A DNA stretch of 64,000 nucleotides, from NCBI GenBank assembly GCA_017164015.1, contig CP071065.1:6601501-6665500 (forward strand). The letters run 5' to 3'. The notes below the pieces were generated by a model. It did not search any database. It had not been told where the DNA came from and saw only the letters and a program-made list of their open reading frames with translations. Every line of letters starts with the position of its first letter. Positions within the stretch are counted from its first letter, which is position 1. This DNA comes from Nostoc sp. UHCC 0702 (lineage in GTDB: Bacteria > Cyanobacteriota > Cyanobacteriia > Cyanobacteriales > Nostocaceae). Made by a program: the position numbers and the translations under genes. Positions 36,695 to 44,196 of the stretch are shown here, one piece after another.

Positions 36695-37171
36695 CTAAAA
36701 CGGGACTTCTTGAGACTTGACTTTCCGAGGTTTACGGGCGAAACGTTGTCCCATTTCTACAACCACTGTATCTAAACCTGCGCCTTGACCACTGGCTTTG
36801 GCGTAATTATACACTTGCAACGCGGCTGCATAGGCTTCACTACCCACTGCCAGAGAAGTATCATCCACCAACTCTTGTAATTGCGTCAACGACAACAACA
36901 GCGGATACAACGCTTCAAACAACTGTACATCCTTCCGCATCTCCTCCAAGTCAAACGATCGCGGTAAAAACTCCGGGTTCTGTGTCGCCACCTCTAATGC
37001 TTTACCAACAAACGCCCGACTCTTATCTCCCATCTTCGGTAAAGCTTTACGCTCCTCTGCACTCAAATCAATTAAAAATGGTAGCTTTTCTTTAATGGTA
37101 GCGATCGCTTGCAACACAGCATCTCTTTCTTTCTGCGCCAGCGTTGCACTAATTGAAGTTCTGGACATCAC
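36695..37171 (-). CDS. Conserved hypothetical protein next to the 21-bp array
   Basis: A 158-residue, all-helical soluble protein. Distinctive parts are IKEKLPFLIDLSAEERKALPKMG with DKSRAFVGKALEVATQNPEFLP, then a hydrophobic helix pair (LFEALYPLLLSLTQLQELVDD), SLAVGSEAYAAALQVYNYAKA and a basic C-terminal tail RFARKPRKVK. The pattern feels familiar from hypothetical proteins of cyanobacteria and Bacteroidetes, but I cannot name a family. Its 3' end abuts the right 21-bp array, and its basic tail could bind nucleic acid. The function is unknown. Confidence 0.78.
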   Translation of the reverse strand: MMSRTSISATLAQKERDAVLQAIATIKEKLPFLIDLSAEERKALPKMGDKSRAFVGKALEVATQNPEFLPRSFDLEEMRKDVQLFEALYPLLLSLTQLQELVDDTSLAVGSEAYAAALQVYNYAKASGQGAGLDTVVVEMGQRFARKPRKVKSQEVPF

Positions 37172-37250
37172 AATAACTCTCCAGTATGTTTCTTAAATTT
37201 AGAGTTCCCAGATATACAAGTAAAAATTAATGCACATTCAGAATGGTGTT

Positions 37251-37377
37251 GAGCAGGGGAGCGGGGGAGCGGGGGAGCGGGGGAGCAGGGGAGCGGGGGA
37301 GCAGGGGAGCGGGGGAGCAGGGGAGCAGGGGGGCGGGGAGCAGGGGAGCAGGGGAGTAGGGGAGCAGGGGGGCAGGG
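37251..37377. repeat. G-rich tandem array (AGCGGGGG/AGCAGGGG)
   Basis: About fifteen copies of 8-9 base units, AGCGGGGG or AGCAGGGG, lie in the gap upstream of the 158-residue gene. The G strand has dozens of G4-G5 runs, and long ORFs on both strands are just translated repeats. Confidence 0.9.
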
Positions 37378-37656
37378 TAAAATCAAATCTGATGTTTTCA
37401 GCTTTGCTTGATGTTGATTGTACTTAGATTTTTCCTACAATCAAAATTATTGATACTTTATAAACAACCTCTTAGAGACTTGCAACTAAAAAATGTCTCA
37501 TTGCTATAGTTCGTTGCTAACAGTCATCAGTCATCAGCCATCAGTCATCAGTCAACAACAAAAGTGTTAGTTTCCAACACGATTTTTTCCCGTTTAGCTA
37601 GATTTAGTTTATAAATAGCCTCTCAAAAAATTGCCAGCTAAGGCAAAAGACTCAAA

Positions 37657-38334
37657 ATGCAGTTTGCTCCTCTGTTCCCCTATTTCTACCGCATTCTCCA
37701 GCCGACTTTTCCCAACTGTCTTTGGGGTGGCGATCGCAATTATAAAGCGATCGCTCTCACATTTGATGATGGCCCTCATCCTCAATACACACCCCAACTG
37801 TTAAAAGTCTTAGACCATTACGACATTAAAGCAAGTTTTTTTTGGTTGGGTGCTTGCGTCAATCGTTCACCAGAGATTGCTCAGGCAATATGCGATCGTG
37901 GACACTGGATAGGATTGCATGGCTACGATCATCGCTCTTTTCCCATGCTTTCGCCAAACGACCTCAAGGACAGTTTAGAAAAAACCCAAACTGCAATCTA
38001 CAACGCCTGTAATCTGCTACCTGAACAAGTGCGTGATGTTCGGCCACCCAACGGTTTATTCACACCCAAAACATTAAAGTTATTTCTTGAGTGGAATTAC
38101 CGCCCAGTTATGTGGAGTGTAGTACCTGAAGATTGGGTGCTACCAGGAGTTGACACTGTAGTGCAGCGAGTTCTCAACCAAGTACAAAATGGCTCAATGA
38201 TTGTCTTGCATGATGGTGCTTGCGGTGGACAAGATATTGCTGCAACTACAAAAATTCTGATACCTCAATTACTACAACAAGGCTATGAATTTGTGACTGT
38301 TGATACTCTATGGCAGTACACAAAAACTAGCTAA
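37657..38334 (+). CDS. Polysaccharide deacetylase family protein
   Basis: A 225-residue NodB-homology protein. Motif 1 is ALTFDDGPHP (catalytic Asp and metal Asp), motif 2 LHGYDHRSF (His pair), motif 3 VRPPNGLF, and motifs 4/5 are the WSVVPEDW and MIVLHDGA segments. No clear signal peptide is seen, so location is uncertain. It is expected to remove N-acetyl groups from a GlcNAc polymer or related sugar. The terminator-like hairpin at 38618-38655 lies 280 bases past its stop. Confidence 0.9.
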   Translation: MQFAPLFPYFYRILQPTFPNCLWGGDRNYKAIALTFDDGPHPQYTPQLLKVLDHYDIKASFFWLGACVNRSPEIAQAICDRGHWIGLHGYDHRSFPMLSPNDLKDSLEKTQTAIYNACNLLPEQVRDVRPPNGLFTPKTLKLFLEWNYRPVMWSVVPEDWVLPGVDTVVQRVLNQVQNGSMIVLHDGACGGQDIAATTKILIPQLLQQGYEFVTVDTLWQYTKTS

Positions 38335-38617
38335 ACCATATTTTACAAGAGGATTGAGAATTTATAAATCTCACGCAGAGGAGGACACTTGTGTGGGCGG
38401 CTTTGCCGACTTGAGCAAAGTGTCCGTCGCGCTAAGATGCAGAGAGTAGAAGAGTTTATTGCAATGCTAAATTATTCGTGAAAATCTACTTTATTCTCTT
38501 TGTGCCTTAGCGGTTTGTTCAAACAAATTATTTTTTACCAATATTTAGACATTATCTCTTAAGTAAATTTTATGCTTACTACTGTAAATGTATCGATTTA
38601 ACGGTGTTTTAATTACT

Positions 38618-38655
38618 CAAAAGCCCAGTAAAACCATCGCCTTATCGGGCTTTTG
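38618..38655 (+). terminator. Terminator-like hairpin
   Basis: CAAAAGCCC at 38618-38626 pairs with GGGCTTTTG at 38647-38655 across a 20-base loop, with AT-rich flanks. It could end the deacetylase transcript. The long loop makes the call moderate. Confidence 0.45.
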
Positions 38656-38902
38656 ATAATAAATAAATTGCCAAAATATAGAAATTTATTTAAGCTGAAT
38701 TATCCATTTATTTAAGTTTAAAAAACAATTAATTGTTATACTAAAAAACACCATAATAGCTAACAAATATAGTTGCGATTGTGATTGCAGTGGCTAGTTA
38801 GCAAGGCTGTAAGCATTAATTTGTCCATGCTATTTATGGGGATTTAAAGGAAGACTGGAACTATTTCAAAACAGAGGAAATCATTGAGGCGGTAATAGAA
38901 TT

Positions 38903-39466
38903 ATGAAGTACCATAGTAGGTTATTGAGTACGCTATTTGTTGTGAGTACAGGAATGTGGTCACTACCTCAGTTAGGAGCAAATGCTGTCACCTTGAGTAA
39001 TGGCGCGATCGCCTTTGCTCAACCACCACGTTTAGTTAGTGCCGGCACTCCATACACCGACACCAGCGTTTCGGATACAACATACTATTTCACGCTTGAA
39101 GTGCCAGCTACCGCTGGGGAACCGTTGCAACAGGTTACTTTTAACCAGATTCAGGGAATAGAAGATATCGAATTCAATCACAATGATACTTTTGCCTTTG
39201 AAGGAACACGTCACCGCAAAGGAGCAAAGTTGGCACTTAAAGCCGTGAAAAGTAACGATCGACAACAGAACTTCACAGTCACCTTTGACTCTCCCATCCC
39301 ACCAGGTAAAACCGTCACAATTGGTTTGCGAGCTTACCGTAATCCTTTTGCTGATGGCGTGTACTTAATTGGTGTGACGGCGTTTCCCTCTGGTCAGCAA
39401 ACTGCTGGCCAATTTCTCGGCATTGGTCGCCTGCAATTTTACAAAGACACCTACACAGATAGTTAG
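38903..39466 (+). CDS. DUF2808 domain exported protein
   Basis: A 187-residue protein with an N-terminal signal peptide (about 1-28, ending near GANA). The mature part has the DUF2808 pattern: a TYYFTLEVPATAGEPLQQVTF block, F.F.GT and GKTVTIGLRAYRNPFADGVYLIGVTAFPSG (as span). Expected outside the cytoplasm; function unknown. It starts after a 250-base AT-rich gap. Confidence 0.88.
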   Translation: MKYHSRLLSTLFVVSTGMWSLPQLGANAVTLSNGAIAFAQPPRLVSAGTPYTDTSVSDTTYYFTLEVPATAGEPLQQVTFNQIQGIEDIEFNHNDTFAFEGTRHRKGAKLALKAVKSNDRQQNFTVTFDSPIPPGKTVTIGLRAYRNPFADGVYLIGVTAFPSGQQTAGQFLGIGRLQFYKDTYTDS

Positions 39467-39636
39467 GGAACTCCAAGAAATAAATTATTTCGGTTGAAGT
39501 TGTTCACTGATGACTGATGAACGCCAGTCGCGCGGCTGTCGGGAAACTGTTGTTTGACGCGATCGCCATAGAATCTTCTACTTAAGCCTTCAAGGACAAA
39601 AAATATACTTGTCCTTATTTTTTTGGGACAATTTTT

Positions 39637-39738
39637 ATACCAATTTGAAAAAAGAATGCAACAGATACCTTGTAGGGGCGTACAGCTGTACGCCCCTACA
39701 GTCAATCCATGTGTTGCAAAGATTATTGCAATTGGTAT
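39637..39738. mobile_element. MITE-like palindromic element
   Basis: Terminal inverted repeats ATACCAATT (39637-39645) and AATTGGTAT (39730-39738) bound a 102-base element with a perfect 30-bp palindrome at its centre (39671-39700, arms TGTAGGGGCGTACAG and CTGTACGCCCCTACA). Just inside the termini, GCAACA and TGTTGC also pair. No coding capacity. The structure fits a small non-autonomous element or REP-like sequence. Confidence 0.65.
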
Positions 39739-40030
39739 TAGTGCAGAAAGCACCGATTTGATGAGAATTATCACTAAATCTTAATAAACCCTTGTTTTTT
39801 AACGCAATATATGCAAACCTCATATTTATATATTACGGTAAATCGACCAACTTACAGTACATTAATGATGTTGACTCTGCTCAAACTGTTGCCTTAGCAG
39901 GAATTAAACCGGAATCTATGGGGTAGAAAACAGGCAAGGATACAAAATATGCTTTGGCGTTGATTACATGAAGGGTCGTTAAAAGGAACCAAAAATCTAG
40001 AAATTAAACAAGTTATTAAACTAACCGCAG

Positions 40031-40060
40031 TTGAAATACTTTGTTAACAAAGTATTTCAA
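40031..40060. repeat. Perfect 30-bp palindrome
   Basis: The arms are TTGAAATACTTTGTT (40031-40045) and AACAAAGTATTTCAA (40046-40060), with no mismatch and no spacer. It lies about 120 bases before the small ORF at 40184. Confidence 0.85.
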
Positions 40061-40183
40061 GGACGAATAGTACGTATATTTTCAATAATACGAAAGTACA
40101 AATGATAAAAGGTTTGAATTGATAACTTTCAATTTATCAGAAATTACTAAACTTTAATTATGGCGTTAATGGAGAGTAAAACC

Positions 40184-40387
40184 ATGTTTTTTGGACAAAT
40201 CGAAAGAGAATTTTTTGATGATGAAATTTGGTCTATCTGGTATAAAAATAAATTACCAGAACATCTACAGATATTAGTAGATGAAGAACAAAAAGAACTA
40301 GTAAAACGTGATATTTGGGAATTAGAAAGCCAAGAGCTAGATCATAAATCTATCCATCTGAGTTCTGATAAAAACTCTCATCATTGA
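40184..40387 (+). CDS. Small hypothetical protein
   Basis: A 67-residue acidic protein, MFFGQIEREFFDDEIWSIW..., rich in Glu, Trp and Asp. The ATG at 40184 is chosen because GGAGAG lies eight bases before it; upstream in-frame ATGs at 40160 and 40169 lack such a site. I recognise no family. Its short length and lack of domain make it doubtful. Confidence 0.42.
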   Translation: MFFGQIEREFFDDEIWSIWYKNKLPEHLQILVDEEQKELVKRDIWELESQELDHKSIHLSSDKNSHH

Positions 40388-40608
40388 ATAGCAACTAAAG
40401 TTATTACTCACGAACTGGGTGCATCATAATGAATATGAAAGAGTACACTGCTTGACTACTTTCAGCAAGTGACTGAGACAACGAAGTACAGTTTTAGCAT
40501 TAGCCGCTTGTGATTTAGCAGCTTGTGTATCTCTGTGCAACACTGGAAGTTCACACAGCAAATCAGTTACTAATTTCTTTCACCTAGCAAGAGAAGGAAT
40601 CAATATTA

Positions 40609-41676
40609 ATGGCACACCTATTTGAACCATTCAGGATTCGTGAAATCACCTTTCGTAACCGCATCGCCGTGTCACCCATGTGTCAATATTCCAGCACAAA
40701 CGGCTTTGCTAATGACTGGCACTTGGTTCATTTAGCTTCTCGTGCAGTTGGCGGCGCCGGTTTAGTAATCACAGAGGCAGCTGCTGTAGAACCTCGTGGG
40801 CGGATTAGTCCGCAAGATTTGGGAATTTGGTCAGATGCACAGGTAGAAACTTTAGCAAAAATTGCGGCATTAATTCATAACTTTGGTGCTGTTGCAGGTA
40901 TTCAACTGGCTCATGCAGGCAGAAAAGCAAGCACTGCCAAACCGAGTAAAGGAGGTAAAGCACTCGATGAATCTCAAGAAGGTTGGCGTCCTCTGGTTTC
41001 GAGTAGTGCGATCGCTTTTAGTAAAGAAAGTCCGGTACCTGAAGCTTTGAATATTGAAGGCATTCAGCAAATTATTCAAGCTTTTGTCCAAGGTGCTAAA
41101 CGTTCTTTGGATGCTGGGTTTAAAGTCATTGAAATTCATGCAGCTCATGGTTATTTGCTACATCAGTTTCTTTCACCCTTGGCTAACCACCGCGAAGATG
41201 ATTATGGTGGTAGCTTTGAAAACCGTACCCGTCTGTTGAGAGAAGTTGTTGAGAAAGTGCGAGAGGTGTGGCCCCAAACATATCCATTGTTTGTACGCAT
41301 CTCTGCAACTGATTGGGTAGATAAGGGCTGGGATATTGAACAAAGTATTGCTTTGAGTGACAAACTGAAATCTCTGGGTGTAGATCTAATTGATAGTTCT
41401 TCAGGGGGCATTATACCGGCTATCAACATACCAATTAAACCTGGTTATCAAACCCAGTTTGCTGAACGTATACGTCGTGAAGCAAATATTTATACGGGTG
41501 CAGTTGGCTTAATTACATCTCCAGAACAAGCTGACCAACTTGTTCGCACAGAAGTAGCTGATATAGTTCTGTTGGGACGTGAACTACTTCGCAATCCTTA
41601 CTGGCCTCACCTAGCAGCCAAGCAATTAGGACATGAAAAACTCTGGCCAGTGCAATATGACCGAGCTTGGTTGTGA
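40609..41676 (+). CDS. NADH:flavin oxidoreductase, OYE (YqjM-type)
   Basis: A 355-residue FMN-dependent old-yellow-enzyme-family reductase. It shows the YqjM-like N-terminus LFEPFRIREITFRNRIAVSPMCQYSS with the FMN-tuning Cys, the GIQLAHAGRKAS segment, the ligand-binding pair in EIHAAHGYLLHQFLSP with DDYGGSFENR, and a GAVGLI..EQADQL C-terminal part. It probably reduces activated alkenes with NAD(P)H. The gene stands alone. Confidence 0.92.
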   Translation: MAHLFEPFRIREITFRNRIAVSPMCQYSSTNGFANDWHLVHLASRAVGGAGLVITEAAAVEPRGRISPQDLGIWSDAQVETLAKIAALIHNFGAVAGIQLAHAGRKASTAKPSKGGKALDESQEGWRPLVSSSAIAFSKESPVPEALNIEGIQQIIQAFVQGAKRSLDAGFKVIEIHAAHGYLLHQFLSPLANHREDDYGGSFENRTRLLREVVEKVREVWPQTYPLFVRISATDWVDKGWDIEQSIALSDKLKSLGVDLIDSSSGGIIPAINIPIKPGYQTQFAERIRREANIYTGAVGLITSPEQADQLVRTEVADIVLLGRELLRNPYWPHLAAKQLGHEKLWPVQYDRAWL

Positions 41677-41920
41677 TACTCTCCATTAGCTATTAACCCA
41701 AAGGCGGAGCATCTTTAACTCCGCTTTTGACTAATCAAGTCAGTGAAGAAACTTTAAGCGATCGCTTATAAAGGTTAAATTAGCTAGTATCTAGCGATCG
41801 CTATACCAATGCCTTTGGCGATCATAATCCCCAATAGGAAAGGTAAAATAGAAAAACTGTTAATGAGGGGGTATCACTAAGTACATATGTATGTAATCAA
41901 ATCTTACATTACTTCTATCG

Positions 41921-42334
41921 ATGCTACCATTTGAGTTCATCGTAGAAGGTACTCCTCTCTCACACCAAACGCAGAATAAAAACCGCTTACGTGCTTGGCA
42001 ACAAAAAATACGAGACGCAGATCTTAAGTATATTACTCAGAATGCTCAACCTGTCCAATGTCAACTTCAGATTACAGTTGTCTACTACCACAACGGCATA
42101 ACTGTGAGAATGGACAATGACAATATGATTAAGCCTATTCAAGATGCTTTAATAAATCTAGTTTACGTAGATGACGGACAAATTACAGATACTAGAGTCC
42201 GTAAAACAGATATTAATGGTGCTTTCAGGGTAAAAGGGATGTCCCCAGTGCTTGCTGAAGGTTTCTGCAAAGGAACTGAGTTTCTTCACATTAGAATTGT
42301 AGAAGCACCTGATCACACGGAGATTTTGCAATGA
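41921..42334 (+). CDS. RusA-family Holliday junction resolvase
   Basis: A 137-residue RusA-like endonuclease. The catalytic acidic cluster is visible as RMDNDNMIKPIQDALINLVYVDD, where D-N-D, Lys and two C-terminal Asp form the metal site. RusA genes are usually of phage origin and resolve Holliday junctions, but this one is common in cyanobacterial chromosomes. It overlaps the next start by ATGA and is the upstream partner of the split nuclease-like gene. Confidence 0.88.
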   Translation: MLPFEFIVEGTPLSHQTQNKNRLRAWQQKIRDADLKYITQNAQPVQCQLQITVVYYHNGITVRMDNDNMIKPIQDALINLVYVDDGQITDTRVRKTDINGAFRVKGMSPVLAEGFCKGTEFLHIRIVEAPDHTEILQ

Positions 42335-42561
42335 GTAAGACTGCTGAAGCTTTAGAGGAAAAGCGTCTTCAGAGCATTGCACGAGAATATAGAAAGAAAG
42401 GGTATCAAGTTTTACTTCACCCCTCTAGAAGCGAACTACCCGATTTTCTCTCAAGCTTCTCGCTAGATATGATTGCTATTGGCGACAACGAAAGTGTAGT
42501 CGTAGAGGTCAAATCTAAGCCAACACTTACTAAATCTATAGGACTCATATTTGATTTTTGA
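42331..42561 (+). pseudogene. N-terminal half of a split REase_AHJR-like gene
   Basis: A 76-residue frame, MSKTAEALEEKRLQSIAREY..., with a PD-(D/E)xK-type core (LPDFLSSFSLDMIAIG and VVVEVKSK). Cyanobacterial relatives continue straight into a helical domain like that at 42640-43127. Here the frame ends (GLIFDF stop) just before a CCCAGTC x4 array. It is translationally coupled (ATGA) to rusA. I interpret it as the first half of one gene cut by repeat insertion and loss of frame, although the fragment could still be made. Confidence 0.7.
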
Positions 42562-43127
42562 ACAAAACTCAGTACACCTTTATTCCTTCTTCCCAGTCCC
42601 CAGTCCCCAGTCCCCAGTCCCTTACCTCTACGAGTGATTCAGAAATCAAATCGGATTGCTATAGTTATCTTACAGCTTTGGCTAAAGCTGTAAATAATCA
42701 GTCTGGGTGGCGGTTTGAGTTGGTAGTTACAAACCCTACAAACCCTGCTGTTGTTGAAGACAATGCCCAGATTTTGCTTCCTTTAGAAATTAACGAACGT
42801 ATTCGACTAGTTCGTGAACTTTCAGATAAATACCAAGCAGCAGCATTAATTTTAGCTTGGTCAGCAGTAGAAGCAGCTTTGCGCTTAGTCGGGCAGGAGC
42901 AAGGACTTGAGTTAGCCAAAAAACCTTCGCTTTTAATCATCAAGGAACTATACTCATTAGGTGTAATTAGTCAAGAAGATTATGAGATTTTGGAAGAGGG
43001 TTTGCAATCTAGAAACTTAATAGTTCATGGCTTTCGAGAAACTAAGCCAACACTAAAATTGGTAGATAACTTGATAGAGACAACTGAGAAACTTCTCAAT
43101 ATTGGTAGTGCTAGTTCACCCGTATAA
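42558..43127 (+). pseudogene. C-terminal half of a split REase_AHJR-like gene
   Basis: A 189-residue frame opening with a TTG. Its first ~30 residues (SSQSPVPSPQSLTST) are the translation of the repeat, followed by the normal helical domain (SYLTALAKAVNNQSGWRFELVV, and a C-terminal LQSRNLIVHGFRETK). The frame differs from the upstream half (mod 3), so the two can only be joined by frameshifting. The CCCAGTC array is at 42592-42619. The domain itself shows no internal stop, so it may still be translated from the internal start. Confidence 0.65.
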
Positions 43128-43249
43128 TACTTCGTTGCAATGGACGGTTAGTTCAGGTTTGATCTGGGTGTTCTAGGTTATTTGCTGTTAGGCTGCTTCT
43201 TCTGTCAGTGGAGACGGTACAGTAAATTTATCCGTTGGTGTTCTCGGTA

Positions 43250-43278
43250 TTGCCCGGCAGTACAAATCAAGGTATAAT
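43250..43278 (+). promoter_or_regulatory. Sigma70-type promoter
   Basis: TTGCCC (43250-43255), a 17-base spacer and a perfect TATAAT (43273-43278) lie 125 bases before the Psb35-like gene. The spacing and -10 are ideal and the -35 matches at four of six bases. Confidence 0.6.
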
Positions 43279-43402
43279 CTTTAGACTTGCCTGTCCTCTT
43301 CCCTTTGTAATCTAAGGTTCAAACTACAGGGGGATGTAAGTAATACTCACTTTTTATTTATAGTGTTTTAAGTAGTGTTGCTTTATTTAGGAGAATATAC
43401 TC

Positions 43403-43636
43403 GTGAATTTACATTTATTCATGCAAGCAGCAGATTCAGTAGCAACAGGTGGAGGTCATTTTCCTTTTGCCTTCACCTTGGTATATGTAGTTGGTTTTAT
43501 TGCTGCTGTAACCATTGGTTCAATTGCCTGGTACAACTCTAAACGTCCTCCCGGCTGGGAAGACAAAGAACGTCCTAACATTGTACCCAAGGTGCAAAAA
43601 GAAGAAACTCCGGGTCTGGGTGAACCGAAGTCCTAA
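43403..43636 (+). CDS. Photosystem II assembly protein Psb35-like
   Basis: A 77-residue one-helix membrane protein. The hydrophobic segment is about 21-43 (FPFAFTLVYVVGFIAAVTIGS as span), followed by AWYNSKRPPGWEDKERP and a charged tail. The pattern matches my memory of cyanobacterial Psb35 (Ssl2148-type), which associates with the CP47 assembly module of PSII. The GTG start is supported by AGGAGA about nine bases upstream and a promoter at 43250. The Psb35 name is moderately certain. Confidence 0.65.
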   Translation: MNLHLFMQAADSVATGGGHFPFAFTLVYVVGFIAAVTIGSIAWYNSKRPPGWEDKERPNIVPKVQKEETPGLGEPKS

Positions 43637-43715
43637 GCAGTCAATAGTCAATGGTCAACAGTCAATAGTCAAAGCTTAAGACTTTGGACTCTTGACTTTT
43701 GACTGTGGACTATGA

Positions 43716-44138
43716 TTAGTTTTGCACTTCAACCCAACGACGATACAGCTTTTGAATTTGTTTGAGCAAGGCATTATAAGCTGGTTGGTTGGAATCATTC
43801 AGCTTGTCTAACTCCTGTAGTTTTGTCAGGAGTCTTGCCTCTTCGATCGCCACATCACCATCGCTGTAAATCAAGCCACTAATGGCTTCAATGAGATTTT
43901 CGTAGTCTTCAATGCTAGGGCGATCGCCTAAATATTCTTTCACCCATGCATAGCAGTCTTTTGGCTGTACAGGAACTAATTCGTACAGCCAAGGCTTAAT
44001 TTCTGGGTCGCTAGCCAAACCTTTAGCTTGAGCGATTTCGCGCAGATATTGCCGTTCCTCTGGCTGGATTCTGCCATCAATCCAGGCGGCTCCAATTAAG
44101 ATTTTAACTAAGTTTTTGACATTGGAATCGGTAACCAT
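43716..44138 (-). CDS. TerB-family protein
   Basis: A 140-residue helical protein with a TerB/DjlA-like fold (KNLVKILIGAAWIDGRIQPEERQYL and LIYSDGDVAIEEARLLTKL, where DGxIxxxE acidic repeats stand out). The start at 44138 is preferred over 44183 because AGGAGG lies seven bases before it. Such proteins are named for tellurite resistance but the function is unclear. The gene follows rsmB on the same strand. Confidence 0.85.
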   Translation of the reverse strand: MVTDSNVKNLVKILIGAAWIDGRIQPEERQYLREIAQAKGLASDPEIKPWLYELVPVQPKDCYAWVKEYLGDRPSIEDYENLIEAISGLIYSDGDVAIEEARLLTKLQELDKLNDSNQPAYNALLKQIQKLYRRWVEVQN

Positions 44139-44196
44139 TGCTGCCTCCTCTGGTAGATTCGGGGCTTTCACCAAATCGTACAATCCTAAACAGTAT

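Larger units (their letters stand above)
39467..40183. other. Intergenic region with two palindromic elements
   Basis: About 700 bases with no convincing gene. It contains the MITE-like element at 39637-39738 and the perfect palindrome at 40031-40060. The remainder is AT-rich. Confidence 0.5.

Noticed and set aside
37168..37427. Two ORFs on opposite strands over the G-rich array
   Set aside because: Pro/Ala/Leu-Ser and Gly-Ser-Arg repeats are translations of the G-rich units.
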